Shown one piece after another: positions 36,752 to 45,880 of a DNA stretch of 54,755 bases. The stretch spans positions 1-54,755 of the forward strand of contig CAIKOJ010000025.1 of the NCBI GenBank assembly GCA_903829015.1, given 5' to 3'. Position numbers and translations under genes: made by a program. The notes under the pieces were generated by a model, which was not told the DNA's origin, did not search any database, and saw only the letters and a program-made list of their open reading frames with translations. Position 1 is the first letter of the stretch, and each line of letters starts with the position of its first letter. The DNA is from an uncultured Bacteroidota bacterium (GTDB taxonomy: Bacteria > Bacteroidota > Bacteroidia > Chitinophagales > Chitinophagaceae).

Positions 36752-37612
36752 GTGCGCAATTTTATACTGTTCATACGGCGCTTTTTTAACCTGATACTTT
36801 TCCTCGGGCTGGAGATTGTTTGCATTGTACTCATAGAACATACCAATACACTGCAGGGTAACGATATCGTTAGCTCAGCAAATGCGGTTGCGGGTATTGT
36901 TTATAAAAAGCAAAGCGATGTGGTCTATTATTTCGGGTTACGGAAAATGAATGACAGCCTGCTGAATGAGAATGCAACGCTTAGGAAAAAACTGGACCTG
37001 CTGCATAGTGTAGACACATTGAAAGATAGTGTTGTTCATATAAGTATAACGAGCAATGATACCACAAAACATGTAGTGAAGTATGCAGACTATCTGTACC
37101 AGACAGCCAGAGTGATCAACAACTCGACCAACGCCAGCGACAACTACATAACAATTAACAGAGGTTATAACGACGGTGTCAGTAAAAACATGGCTGTTCT
37201 TTCGGGTACAGGCATAGTGGGTAGGGTAGAGCATGTATCGGCTCACTTTGCGAGTGTGCTTTCTGTGCTTAGTGCAAAACTGAAAGTAAGCGCCAAACTG
37301 AAAGACGGAACCAACGGATTTGTGGTTTGGGATGAAAAGGGTGCAGACATACTTACCATGATAGATGTGCCGCAACAGATCAGTGTAAAGAAGGGCGATA
37401 CAATTTATACAAATAACTTTTCGCTTTATTTTCCACCGGATATAATGATAGGAACTGTGATCAAAACGGAAGTGGAAAAGAAGAAAGGCATGCAGATCAT
37501 TTCTCTGCTCTCGTCAACAAATTTTCATAAGTTGCAGTATGTATATGTGGTAGATAACAAAATGGCGATGGAGAAGAAACAACTGGAAGACTCTACCGGA
37601 AAAAGTAAATAA
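36752..37612 (+). CDS. mreC: Rod shape-determining protein MreC
   Basis: 286 aa with a GTG start at 36752. An N-terminal membrane anchor (FFNLILFLGLEIVCIVLIEH) is followed by a coiled coil (MNDSLLNENATLRKKLDLLH) and the beta-rich periplasmic MreC core with NNSTNASDNYITINRGYNDG, VSKNMAVLSGTGIVGRVEHV and a final PPDIMIGTVIKTEVEKKKG. It forms a periplasmic scaffold that activates PBP2. It is co-oriented with mreB and mreD, and mreD starts 10 bp after it. The GTG start is unusual but gives the conserved N-terminus. Confidence 0.93.
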   Translation: MRNFILFIRRFFNLILFLGLEIVCIVLIEHTNTLQGNDIVSSANAVAGIVYKKQSDVVYYFGLRKMNDSLLNENATLRKKLDLLHSVDTLKDSVVHISITSNDTTKHVVKYADYLYQTARVINNSTNASDNYITINRGYNDGVSKNMAVLSGTGIVGRVEHVSAHFASVLSVLSAKLKVSAKLKDGTNGFVVWDEKGADILTMIDVPQQISVKKGDTIYTNNFSLYFPPDIMIGTVIKTEVEKKKGMQIISLLSSTNFHKLQYVYVVDNKMAMEKKQLEDSTGKSK

Positions 37613-37622
37613 CAGGCGAGGA

Positions 37623-38168
37623 ATGAACGTGTTCATAAAAAATATTTTACGTTTTACAGTAATACTCCTGCTACAGGTGTTGATTCTGAATAAGATCACA
37701 CTACGGTGGTGGAGCGAGCCTTCCGGTTTCCCCATATTTATACCCTACGTTTATCCACTCTTTATTTTGCTGCTGCCATTCGAAACACCGGTATGGGCAC
37801 TGCTTATCCTTGGATTTATTATGGGTATCAGTGTAGACACGTTTATGAACACCGCAGGAATGCATGCCTGCGCGGCTGTGCTGATAGCCTATTTGCGAAC
37901 CAATGTACTGAGTGCATTGCTGCCCCGCAATCTCAGCGAATATTCCGGACAACATCCCTCAATAAAAAGCATGGGATGGATGCCATTTCTGGTGTACAGT
38001 ACCTTTCTGATACTGCTGCATCATTTTGTATTCTTCGGCATTGAATTGTGGAACTTCTCTAATTTTGGCGCATTGCTTTTGAAGGTTTGCGTTTCGGCAG
38101 TAACGTCCATGTTGTTTATCATCGTGTATCTGCTGCTGTTCACACGGCAAAACACAGCCCGGATATAA
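37623..38168 (+). CDS. mreD: Rod shape-determining protein MreD
   Basis: 181-aa inner-membrane protein with about five helices (VILLLQVLILNKI; YVYPLFILLLPF; WALLILGFIMGISVDTFMN; FLVYSTFLILLHHFVFF; VTSMLFIIVYLLLF). The conserved motif GISVDTFMNTAGMHACAAV is diagnostic for Bacteroidota MreD. It works with MreB and MreC in the elongasome. In most Bacteroidota the next genes are PBP2 (mrdA) and rodA. Here the convergent phage-like cluster B fibre gene ends only 5 bp after the mreD stop. Confidence 0.9.
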   Translation: MNVFIKNILRFTVILLLQVLILNKITLRWWSEPSGFPIFIPYVYPLFILLLPFETPVWALLILGFIMGISVDTFMNTAGMHACAAVLIAYLRTNVLSALLPRNLSEYSGQHPSIKSMGWMPFLVYSTFLILLHHFVFFGIELWNFSNFGALLLKVCVSAVTSMLFIIVYLLLFTRQNTARI

Positions 38169-38173
38169 GCCTA

Positions 38174-38998
38174 CTAGTCTAGCGGAATTATTGTATTGAA
38201 ATTGACAGCGTAAGCTGTTATTGAAATATCCGGTCTTATCCAGTTTATAGAAATCTGACCTATGGTATTCACTCCACAACTAATTTGCTTTATCCAGGAA
38301 ACGCCTAGGTCATCCTGAATAAGGCCACCCAAATAATAGTGCCCCGTAAAATAAGTATTGTTACCTGGCATATACCCCGCAGGCAAAGTGCCCATTAGAT
38401 AAAACAATGCCGCAGGCGATGCCACAAAGTTCTGCGCATTATTTGCTGTTAGCGACCCTCGGATGTGAAGCGTATTGTTAAGGAAATTTTTCTTGTAATA
38501 TATAGTACCCGTAACGCCACCACTGGCAGGCGGCGTAGATACGCTGAGCGACTGCCATCCTGTTTCCCTACCCTTAATACCAAAATGAACCTGAAACGGA
38601 GCCAGATCTGAGAATGGAAATTGAGTTGGTGTAGTGGCCGGTGGTCCAATAACGAGTGTTGCTGCCTTGTCAAGAACAGCAGGAAAGAAACTGCCATCAT
38701 TGTACGTAAGGCCGGTAGACGACGGTGTGATATTTACAAGAACCGTTGTGCCTACAAGAATTGAGGAAAAACTGCCCGAATAAAATCTGATCAGTTCGCC
38801 GTTATAGAAAAACCAACCATCAGAAATGGTCGTAGTGGGGCCCGATACAGATGCTTCCATACCGCTGATGATCGTAGGACCCAGACCACCCATTGCAGCA
38901 AACGCATTAAGGCACTCGGTATAGGCTTGTTGTAAATAGTCCAACTGATCCTGCGTCAACGGGAATCCGCCGGGGTGAGTAAAATCGATAGCTTTCAT
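38174..38998 (-). CDS. Phage-like tail fibre/collar-type protein
   Basis: 274 aa, last gene of cluster B. The N-terminus MKAIDFTHPGGFPLTQDQLD, then LDYLQQAYTECLNAFAAMGG, is the baseplate-attachment head found on short tail fibres of Bacteroidota contractile phages and phage-like particles. A beta-rich middle (about 45-130) and C-terminal receptor-type region (from about 150) with many Gly/Thr/Asn follow. It ends with an ISITAYAVNFNTIIPLD tail without a chaperone domain. The role in target recognition is inferred from position and pattern. Confidence 0.7.
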   Translation of the reverse strand: MKAIDFTHPGGFPLTQDQLDYLQQAYTECLNAFAAMGGLGPTIISGMEASVSGPTTTISDGWFFYNGELIRFYSGSFSSILVGTTVLVNITPSSTGLTYNDGSFFPAVLDKAATLVIGPPATTPTQFPFSDLAPFQVHFGIKGRETGWQSLSVSTPPASGGVTGTIYYKKNFLNNTLHIRGSLTANNAQNFVASPAALFYLMGTLPAGYMPGNNTYFTGHYYLGGLIQDDLGVSWIKQISCGVNTIGQISINWIRPDISITAYAVNFNTIIPLD

Positions 38999-39020
38999 AA
39001 CTGCTGATTATTTTTAGAGA

Positions 39021-39536
39021 TTAATATATTTCTATAGAATAGTTTGACCTGGACGCCAGGCGATAGAGGTCTATGAGCGCTCTTATCCGCACCTCATTAT
39101 ACCCTGTACTTAACGAAACAAGCAGTGGAATGTTTACAATGAAACATACTCCCAGCATATAGGTTTCTGATGAAGTATATAGCACCTGAGGATCGGGATA
39201 GGGCGTAGTACCTGCTTCCGAAGAGAGGCCCACCCATAGTGGCTTCACCTCTGTATCGAGGTACAGAAACAAAGGGTCTTTAAATGAGCCGTCGGTGATG
39301 TATATACCCCTCAACACAGGATCGAACGTGTCATTCAAGGCCGCTTCCATCAAGCATACCTGACCGTTGTGGGCCAACAGATACAGGTTGTTTTTCCTGT
39401 AGGCAACAAACAGCCGATAGAGCCATTTTACCTGGCTGACCAAATATTTCAGCCATGCGTACATTACGGACTGCCGCAGCCGCACAGGCAGCAACTGGTA
39501 TACGAGGCTGTCATAATCAATGTTAAAGAGACCCAT
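39021..39536 (-). CDS. Phage baseplate wedge protein (gpI-like)
   Basis: 171 aa from ATG 39536 (MGLFNIDYDSLVYQLLPVRL); the longer TTG frame is rejected. The opening and the helix VRLRQSVMYAWLKYLVSQVK match the tail protein I/gp48-type wedge proteins of Bacteroidota phage-like clusters. It also has a NGQVCLMEAALNDTFDP patch. In P2/Mu order this protein follows gpJ-like and precedes the fibre, exactly as here. It links the outer baseplate wedge to the fibres. No enzymatic motif. Confidence 0.7.
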   Translation of the reverse strand: MGLFNIDYDSLVYQLLPVRLRQSVMYAWLKYLVSQVKWLYRLFVAYRKNNLYLLAHNGQVCLMEAALNDTFDPVLRGIYITDGSFKDPLFLYLDTEVKPLWVGLSSEAGTTPYPDPQVLYTSSETYMLGVCFIVNIPLLVSLSTGYNEVRIRALIDLYRLASRSNYSIEIY

Positions 39537-39593
39537 AGAGTGTATTGTTAAAAAGGACAAACAATTAAAAGTGCCGGATACAGAATCAAACCG

Positions 39594-40424
39594 TTAGAAC
39601 GGACCGTGGCCGGTATAGGTTACGTATGTATCGAAGTAAAGGGAGTCGAGGATCATATACCCGGCATCAGGCAGGTATTCATAAGTAACAGGCAAGTATG
39701 ATGTAAGTCCGTAATTTGCCTGAGCACTAACTATCTCTGCAATCCTAACGCCTTCTACCTCCTGCAATGCTGCAATAAGGTTATTGATCACAAATAATCC
39801 GTTGAATGGAAGATGCTCGAGAAAAGCATTGATCGCATCCTTTACAGGTGTAGTACTGGTGCCGTCCAATCTGGCGCCGTTAGCATTGAGAATTAATGGA
39901 TCATAAAACACCGCAACTTTCAATTGCAGATTATCCGGGTTGCCACTGGTTACCTGTATCCGTACTCCTGCATCTTTTACCCTGGCCATGTATGCTGCGA
40001 ATGCTGTAAGTTGCAATGGCAGCAGCGGAGCCAATACCCCACCAGATAGCCGGGCAACTTTTATTCTAACCAGGTTTACTAATTCAACAGCGGCCGCATA
40101 CTTTACAATGAGCACATTAGGGTCTACCGGCGGTACTATTTCATATTCATCACTGTCAGGAGGCAAAGAAATTCCGTATTGAAACTTTTTCGCTTTCGAG
40201 ACATACCATTGTAATGAATGTGGCTTCTGCAAAGCAATAAGACTGATTACTTCAGCTTTATGTGCATCAAAAAGATTTTCGAGCGTCCACTGACAAACAG
40301 CAACAATATAGGTCCAAAGCAGCCATATGGCTGTGTTGCTGGTACTCGATAAACCACTTAGAGTTGTGTCGGCAGACTTTGCGGCAAATAGTGCTGCCTG
40401 AATTTGGGATATAGTTCTAGCCAT
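39594..40424 (-). CDS. Phage baseplate J-like protein (gp47/gpJ)
   Basis: 276 aa. It shows the wedge-protein pattern: an N-terminal helix MARTISQIQAALFAAKSADT, a helix IVAVCQWTLENLFDAHKAEV, a central region with VKDAGVRIQVTSGNPDNLQL and KVAVFYDPLILNANG, and the C-terminal beta domain VEGVRIAEIVSAQANYGL. It lies between the gpI-like gene and the LysM-containing gene. Similar proteins in databases are sometimes mislabelled as nucleotidyltransferases; I see no such active site. It is shorter than P2 gpJ. Confidence 0.72.
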   Translation of the reverse strand: MARTISQIQAALFAAKSADTTLSGLSSTSNTAIWLLWTYIVAVCQWTLENLFDAHKAEVISLIALQKPHSLQWYVSKAKKFQYGISLPPDSDEYEIVPPVDPNVLIVKYAAAVELVNLVRIKVARLSGGVLAPLLPLQLTAFAAYMARVKDAGVRIQVTSGNPDNLQLKVAVFYDPLILNANGARLDGTSTTPVKDAINAFLEHLPFNGLFVINNLIAALQEVEGVRIAEIVSAQANYGLTSYLPVTYEYLPDAGYMILDSLYFDTYVTYTGHGPF

Positions 40425-40491
40425 TTGAAACTTTTAAAGAAATTATTATTGGAATGAGACCTTGAGAATGAAACAGCAAAAGGAGTAGTTC

Positions 40492-41442
40492 CTAAGATAT
40501 TTCCACAACCATAGATAAGGCACTGGGAGGATAAGCCGTGCCGGAATTAGTATAAACGGTAGCTACGCCAAAAGTATAAGTGCCACGCGTGAGTACCAAA
40601 ATGGTTTTATCAGCATTGCCCGGATCAAGAGGATCCGGCGTACCGCCTATAGCGTCGTACAACCAACTCATTGAATGGGTTACAAAATCCAACAAACCTA
40701 TAAGGTGATGATTACGTGTGAGCCTGAGAGTAACTGAACTACCGGTGCGCGAAACCACATCTACTGAAAGATCTGCAATCAGGTATTCCACTACGCTTTG
40801 CGCAGTATTGCTTAGTATAATAAGCGGTGCGCAAAATGCCTCATTGCCTTTTGAATCTACGAAAGTGGCTGTTCTGTCAGGAGCGCTCAGGTCACTCCAA
40901 ATCATCATTAATCCTCTGCCAGCCACCCATCCGATCGTATATGGCAATAAACCATCGTCCATGTAATGACCTGAACTGAGGCTGTTTTCGGGAGTCTCGT
41001 GTGCCAGGTACCGTTCTTCAGTAATATGCCACATCAGGTTGTCATTTGCGGGATAATGCAAATGAGGTATCGGATACGTGTTGACAAAGCCCGGTGCAGT
41101 CTGCCAGTCAAATTGATAATCACCGGTAATGTATGGCGGACTAGACGTTGACGGCACTACGGTCATAACGGGCTTCAGAATTATGGAAAAACTTATTTCA
41201 GTCCGGTTATCAAGTGTACCTATAGTAATACCGTTCCTAACGAGGTATTTTACAACATCTTTATCGGTGTTCGTTGAATTTATACTTTCTACTTGAAACT
41301 CTTCATCTGGCACAGGAATGTCACTTATATTTCTGGCGTTTTCTGCCGCGAATTGCATACCTGCCTCGAGTGAACCACAAGCCTGAATAACGATATCCAG
41401 CATACTCTGATTAGGCATCGTTTTTATTGGATTAGACATCAA
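40492..41442 (-). CDS. Phage-like structural protein with N-terminal LysM-like domain
   Basis: 316 aa. Residues about 14-55 (SMLDIVIQACGSLEAGMQFA...AENARNISDIPVPDEEF) resemble a LysM peptidoglycan/tail-hub module as found in baseplate proteins of Bacteroidota phages. The rest is beta-rich with no recognised enzyme. It lies between the gp25-like and J-like genes, so a baseplate wedge or hub-associated role is likely. It could help the tail locate the peptidoglycan layer. No lysozyme or peptidase motif is present. Confidence 0.6.
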   Translation of the reverse strand: MMSNPIKTMPNQSMLDIVIQACGSLEAGMQFAAENARNISDIPVPDEEFQVESINSTNTDKDVVKYLVRNGITIGTLDNRTEISFSIILKPVMTVVPSTSSPPYITGDYQFDWQTAPGFVNTYPIPHLHYPANDNLMWHITEERYLAHETPENSLSSGHYMDDGLLPYTIGWVAGRGLMMIWSDLSAPDRTATFVDSKGNEAFCAPLIILSNTAQSVVEYLIADLSVDVVSRTGSSVTLRLTRNHHLIGLLDFVTHSMSWLYDAIGGTPDPLDPGNADKTILVLTRGTYTFGVATVYTNSGTAYPPSALSMVVEIS

Positions 41443-41473
41443 ATAGATCTTTAGTTGTTTAGCCTTGGTTTTG

Positions 41474-41773
41474 TTATGAATAATATGCGTCGGTGTTTAT
41501 CGTTCCGTTTTTAGAAACGTCAATTCTCTTTACGTCCATGCCGTCTTTCATGAACTCCTGACTGATAGCTCTGATCAGCTCGCGGAAATTTTCATCGTCC
41601 AGATATTCGAATGCGCCAACGCATATCGTAGGATTTTGTTTAAAGTCACCTTTGTTATTCAGGATCAGCAGCCGCTGGTGCTGACCTGTTGATTCAAGGG
41701 CGACAAAGTCTCCGGAATGAACAAGCAGGTCATCATCCGAAGCCAGACTGATGTCAATCATTTGTGTTGCCAT
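41474..41773 (-). CDS. Phage baseplate wedge protein (T4 gp25/gpW-like)
   Basis: 99 aa. The small gp25/gpW fold: IDISLASDDDLLVHSGDFVA, QRLLILNNKGDFKQNPTICV (the conserved turn before the helix), and the C-terminal helix NFRELIRAISQEFMKDGMDV. It initiates sheath assembly on the baseplate. It sits between the spike gene and the LysM-containing gene, in the same order as Mu gp46 after gp45. Confidence 0.8.
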   Translation of the reverse strand: MATQMIDISLASDDDLLVHSGDFVALESTGQHQRLLILNNKGDFKQNPTICVGAFEYLDDENFRELIRAISQEFMKDGMDVKRIDVSKNGTINTDAYYS

Positions 41774-41845
41774 ACTATATCGGTATTTTAAAAATCAAGA
41801 AGAGGTATCGCAATTATTGACTCTGGAAGTGTCATTAGTTGCCAA

Positions 41846-42397
41846 CTAACTGGCAAGTAAATTGTCGAGCCTGGTTATAAGCAAATTGAAGTCTGCAACA
41901 TTTACCGGAACGCTGCTGGCGCCTGTGGATGTAGTTACAGTCAGTGCAGCAATGTATGTAAAGCAGTCTTTTAATAGCTGATACAAACTCTCTGCGGAAG
42001 TGTTCATTTTGAACAGGCTTTCGGAAACATTAAACTCAGTGCTTCCATTTTGAATGCTGACCTGGCTGCTGTCCATTAGATACTTTACATCTTCAATTGT
42101 AATCATCGCTCTTGAAATCCTGCTTGCTTTTAGCAATACCCATTCACCCGGTCCATCAACACATCCAATAACCACATTGCTTCCCTCAGCAGGAATCAAA
42201 AGAAAACCATTCGTGTCTCCGGTTACAGGATTGAGTAGCACATTTTCAATTGGCTCGCCATCGTTATTTGGCAATACACTCATTGTACCTTCGCCAAAAT
42301 TTACACTACCAGACACAACGGTTCCGCTGATAATAACCGGCGGTGTTTCGGTCAATGTTCTAATGCCTTCTTTTATCTTTGCTGAATTCTTCGTCAT
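41846..42397 (-). CDS. Phage baseplate spike protein (gpV/gp45-like)
   Basis: 183 aa from ATG 42397, only 4 bp after the hub gene stop; the longer TTG frame is rejected. N-terminal OB-fold region with VIISGTVVSGSVNFGEGTMS, GFLLIPAEGSNVVIGCVDGP and a C-terminal helix ESLYQLLKDCFTYIAALTV. In contractile tails this trimer forms the membrane-piercing spike under the hub. It lacks an obvious PAAR-like His cluster, so a separate tip protein may cap it. Confidence 0.75.
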   Translation of the reverse strand: MTKNSAKIKEGIRTLTETPPVIISGTVVSGSVNFGEGTMSVLPNNDGEPIENVLLNPVTGDTNGFLLIPAEGSNVVIGCVDGPGEWVLLKASRISRAMITIEDVKYLMDSSQVSIQNGSTEFNVSESLFKMNTSAESLYQLLKDCFTYIAALTVTTSTGASSVPVNVADFNLLITRLDNLLAS

Positions 42398-42401
42398 GTG
42401 T

Positions 42402-43436
42402 TTAGGATTTTGCAAAACCTACTATTGGTCCGATCTCAATAATTCTACGGGCTCCGTCTATACCATAATTAACCTGTGTACCCTCTATAAGATATCGACT
42501 GTTTAGCCTCGGATATCTACTGTCAGTAATGTTTGCCAGATATCCCGGAGCAGCGAATGGCTGCAGAAAGGATGTTATTGTCCCCTCGAACCCTGTGTAA
42601 TTCAACTGATAGGCTTTTTCATTAGCTAGTTGTTTAAGTTGGTCTGAGTCACTGATATGATTCAATACTTTACTTCGGGTGTAGTTGCTTTGACTGTAAA
42701 CGTCAGAGCTTTGTGAGACTTTGGTACCATCGGGCAGCCGCTTAGAGTAAATTACTTTTACGAGATCTACTTCTGGATTACGTTGAGTCAATTGATTTTC
42801 ATCCATTGCATTATAACCCAACCTATAGTCAACAATTCCCAGATTAAAAAAATCGGTGCCTTTTGCCAAAGGAATATACCTGTACCCACACCATAAAGTA
42901 TCTGGTTGAATAAAAAATAATGACAAGGCGTTGTCGGTGTATTTCGAGATATTTTCAATCAAATCGAAACCACACATATTGTCAACGGTCAGATTGCGCA
43001 GAGTTATATCTAAATCACACTGAACGTTTATTTTGTATCCTGCATACAAATCAGATACAGCCTTTTCCAGAAGCTCTTTTAAAGCTATTGTTTGCCAAAA
43101 CCCGGAGATATTGTTCCTCCTGATGAGCCAGCTATAGCCTTCGCACTCAATCTCCAGGGGCATGTTCAAATTGCGGCTCTTTACAAAACCGGTAAATTCA
43201 GTTTTCAGCTCGTTGTTGTATCCGAGCTGAATGGTTACCGGATTTCCCTCTTTGAATTGATTGCCGGTAACTACCAAGTCTGGGCTTGCCTTATCTTTTA
43301 CAGTAATTTTAGAAATGGAAGGTATTTTTATGATCGCAGCACTTACTATGCTATAGACACTGCTTTGAATCTGAATGTCGTGTACACCACTGAACCGGAA
43401 ATTGCCAATGGATATATCGCTTGTAAGTATAAACAT
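42402..43436 (-). CDS. Phage baseplate hub protein (gpD/gp27-like)
   Basis: 344 aa. Hub features: two beta-barrel parts with FTGFVKSRNLNMPLEIECEG, WLIRRNNISGFWQTIALKEL, and a C-terminal PGYLANITDSRYPRLNSRYL. Its ATG overlaps the stop of the upstream gene (TAATG, 1 nt), so it is translationally coupled. Forms the trimeric adaptor between tail tube and spike. Assignment from position (just upstream of the spike gene) and from the late-control-D-like pattern. Confidence 0.78.
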   Translation of the reverse strand: MFILTSDISIGNFRFSGVHDIQIQSSVYSIVSAAIIKIPSISKITVKDKASPDLVVTGNQFKEGNPVTIQLGYNNELKTEFTGFVKSRNLNMPLEIECEGYSWLIRRNNISGFWQTIALKELLEKAVSDLYAGYKINVQCDLDITLRNLTVDNMCGFDLIENISKYTDNALSLFFIQPDTLWCGYRYIPLAKGTDFFNLGIVDYRLGYNAMDENQLTQRNPEVDLVKVIYSKRLPDGTKVSQSSDVYSQSNYTRSKVLNHISDSDQLKQLANEKAYQLNYTGFEGTITSFLQPFAAPGYLANITDSRYPRLNSRYLIEGTQVNYGIDGARRIIEIGPIVGFAKS

Positions 43437-44089
43437 TATGAAATAGATATTAGGTTAAACGGTTCATCGCTTACCAGATGTAGTTCATATGGCGCAACAT
43501 TCTTTACTCCGGTCACGGCCGGAAATTTCAACTCTGTTATGACCACCTGGTCACTCCCGCTTCTATCAGGGCGCAAAAGAAAAATGTCAGTCAACGGACA
43601 TTGAATGGCAAGTGGTTCATTTTGCTCATAAATATTGCGCAGAATGGTTACCTCATTTTCCGGGAAGTTATTCCCTTCGCCTATTATGAAACCTTTGATA
43701 GTTATTTCATAATTCCGAATGTTGATCAATTCCTTAACTGTACCTCTTCGTTCGGTAAGTGGAGTTTCGACAATCGTTTTACTGCTGGATACCGAAATAA
43801 CTGGAAATGGCAGATCCCATTTTTTAAGTTTACCGGTTTCGATTGCACCTTTTGTTGTTTGCTTGCTGGTCAGTGACGATATACCTTCAGGGTAGGATAT
43901 CGTAACTGGCATATAATACTCTAAGCCAAGGGAACCGATTGTATAATATGGTGAACCCTGTGCTCCATATTCTTTCCGGTTGGTGTTGACTGCTCCTTCG
44001 GTCTTTGAAAAATCAGGATCGAACGCTCTGGTCTTATACCCGAATGTCTGCTCAAACAAATCTGAAATGTTAAATGATAATTCAGCCAT
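43436..44089 (-). CDS. Phage baseplate/tail-hub-associated protein (DUF6046-like)
   Basis: 217 aa from ATG 44089 (MAELSFNISDLFEQTFGYKT). It has the SSLTSKQTTKGAIETGKLKK and NIRNYEITIKGFIIGEGNNF segments typical of a Bacteroidota phage protein that sits between tape measure and hub (family name from memory). The C-terminus has the AVTGVKNVAPYELHLVSDEP strand pair. It is the likely functional counterpart of Mu gp43/P-type or T4 gp53/LysM hub adaptors. The start lies 2 nt after the upstream stop, and the stop overlaps the hub start. Confidence 0.65.
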   Translation of the reverse strand: MAELSFNISDLFEQTFGYKTRAFDPDFSKTEGAVNTNRKEYGAQGSPYYTIGSLGLEYYMPVTISYPEGISSLTSKQTTKGAIETGKLKKWDLPFPVISVSSSKTIVETPLTERRGTVKELINIRNYEITIKGFIIGEGNNFPENEVTILRNIYEQNEPLAIQCPLTDIFLLRPDRSGSDQVVITELKFPAVTGVKNVAPYELHLVSDEPFNLISIS

Positions 44090-44091
44090 AA

Positions 44092-45492
44092 TCAACGTGT
44101 TGCATTTGCACTGTTAAGAATTTCTAGCAATACCTCTTCTACTTTGCGTCTAAATTCCGCAATTCCGCTCCCGGCGTCTTTCGATGTGATTGAAAAATTT
44201 TCGATCAGAGGTCTATTCATGTGTATGTGAACCGAGCGCTGTTGTGATTGAAATGCATGGGTCGATTGACGTCCAGGATGAAACGGGTTAAAAGCTCTGG
44301 TGGCAGCTGTGGTGTTAAAAAGTCCAGGAACAAAAGTATTTCTTTCCGCAGCCAGCATCGAAAGCGTTTGAGGTGCCATTTCAAACAATCCCTTCATACC
44401 AAACACCTGAAGCCAACTATCTATCCTCTTCTCCTGTCCACTGTAGAGGGTACCTTGAGAGTTGTTTCTAGCCTGCAATCTGGTGTTGGCAACAATTCCC
44501 TGCAATCCATAAATAGAATTAAGGTTGCTGAGAAAATCCAGCATACGCAACCTTGAATTCATTGCGCTCGAATAGGCGCCAGCACTCTTAAATCCCCCAA
44601 CAGCATTTTTTAAAGATCCAACTCCGGTGTTGCGTTCTATAGCTTTTTCCGGAACATTCCGCCTAATTGTACCAACCTGCGCATTCATTAATTTAGCACT
44701 TCCACTCCAATCTCTTTTCTGATTGCTGATTGGCGATGATCCTTTAAGAAGTTTGTTAATTGCTTCAACTGCGACCACTTTAAAGAACTGTCGCGTTCCA
44801 TTGTTTGGCAAATAAGCATCTGAAATTTTCGGGCTGTTGTTTGGAACACCAGGTAGTAGTTGTTCAAATCCCATTTTCACTCTCCGGCGATTTATGTGTA
44901 TTTCTGAAGCCTCGCTATTATGTAGTTCAAAATTGCAACTTTTCACCAGGTCCGCCAATACAGGTGTTATATTCGTACCCATCTTGTCGCTTTGAGGAAT
45001 CCGTCGGTCCCTGTCATTGAACAAGCTCAGGGTAACTTCCGGCAGTTGCATTTGTTGATTTGGCTTTGTTCCTGGCAAGGCAACCGAATAGCGATTCGCA
45101 TTTCTGATTGTAGATATAATATCTCTTTTTTGCACAAGCTGTGTGATCTCTTGTTTGTCTATCGCATTAAATGAATGGTTGCCAAGTGTGAGTTTTCTGA
45201 GATTGTCACGTTGGTAAAAGTCTGCGGTAGCCAGCCCCTGCGGTTTCTTTCTGCTATTCGCGAAATTGTCATTGTAGGTCAAAGACCCTGTCGAATTGCG
45301 TTTCCGACCGAAGGGTCTGGCTATGCCCACTTGAGTGGTCACTTCTGGATAGGCACGTAACCCTTTGCCAAAATCAGCCATACCTCTCTTTTCGCCGAAC
45401 AAACCATTTTCCTTCTTTACGGAAAACTGGTATGCATGCAAACTGGATTTTCTCAAAATCCTATCGGTGTACTCCTTGTAGTGAAGGGGCAT
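44092..45492 (-). CDS. Putative short tape measure protein
   Basis: 466 aa in the place of the tail-length protein, after tube and tail-chaperone genes. It is rich in Asn, Arg, Ser and Gln, contains little hydrophobic helix, and ends with a VHIHMNRPLIENFSITSKDA segment and EFRRKVEEVLLEILNSANATR helix, as in C-termini of tape measures. No lytic transglycosylase or peptidase domain. With the usual about 0.15 nm per residue the tail would be about 70 nm. It is much shorter than most myophage tape measures, and the 190 bp before it hold no ORF, so an N-terminal loss is possible. Confidence 0.6.
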   Translation of the reverse strand: MPLHYKEYTDRILRKSSLHAYQFSVKKENGLFGEKRGMADFGKGLRAYPEVTTQVGIARPFGRKRNSTGSLTYNDNFANSRKKPQGLATADFYQRDNLRKLTLGNHSFNAIDKQEITQLVQKRDIISTIRNANRYSVALPGTKPNQQMQLPEVTLSLFNDRDRRIPQSDKMGTNITPVLADLVKSCNFELHNSEASEIHINRRRVKMGFEQLLPGVPNNSPKISDAYLPNNGTRQFFKVVAVEAINKLLKGSSPISNQKRDWSGSAKLMNAQVGTIRRNVPEKAIERNTGVGSLKNAVGGFKSAGAYSSAMNSRLRMLDFLSNLNSIYGLQGIVANTRLQARNNSQGTLYSGQEKRIDSWLQVFGMKGLFEMAPQTLSMLAAERNTFVPGLFNTTAATRAFNPFHPGRQSTHAFQSQQRSVHIHMNRPLIENFSITSKDAGSGIAEFRRKVEEVLLEILNSANATR

Positions 45493-45685
45493 AGGTTGTG
45501 ATTTGAAACGTTTTATTTATTGCTTCTACAAATTCATTGTTGTTCGCAGTTGTTTGCCGGCACTAATATTTCCGACAATCCCTCTGTGGGAAATTTTTGG
45601 CAAACTGGGGAGGCTGAACTAAGAAAGGGACCAAATGGTATAACGAAGCCAGTTTTAAGCATCTCAAGATAATTTTCTGCAACTG
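45493..45685. other. Non-coding gap before the tape measure gene
   Basis: 193 bp between the stop of the start-less tail ORF and the tape measure ATG. No ORF or clear hairpin is visible; it may be the remnant of a longer tape measure or a spacer. Confidence 0.4.
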
Positions 45686-45880
45686 TTAAACTTCTTCAGT
45701 TTCATTCCTTTCGTTTTGATTCAGTATGTATCGCAGGTGAGCTGTCTTTTGCGCAAACGCTTCGTCACTCAGTGACCGGTGGTCCAGACCCGGTAAGTAG
45801 AATTCAAGTATTGTCTCAAGGTATCCAATGGAATCATGCGCTGGTCCTCCGCACGACTCCGTTATAAGTTTACCAGTGTC
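45686..45880 (-). CDS. Start-less ORF in -1 frame after the tail chaperone gene (gpGT-like)
   Basis: From the TAA bounding the frame at about 45881 to the stop at 45686, the -1 frame relative to the upstream 107-aa gene stays open for about 64 codons without ATG, GTG or TTG. It encodes ILEFYLPGLDHRSLSDEAFA and then QKTAHLRYILNQNERN. The overlap with the upstream gene is about 20 nt. Lack of a start plus the -1 relation fits the G/GT tail-assembly chaperone frameshift. The overlap contains A AAC TTA before the upstream TAA, an imperfect slippery site. Confidence 0.6.
   Translation of the reverse strand, partial: DTGKLITESCGGPAHDSIGYLETILEFYLPGLDHRSLSDEAFAQKTAHLRYILNQNERNETEEV

Noticed and set aside
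39594-40424. Nucleotidyltransferase label for the J-like protein
   Set aside because: No GS...DxD-type active site; position and pattern fit a baseplate wedge.
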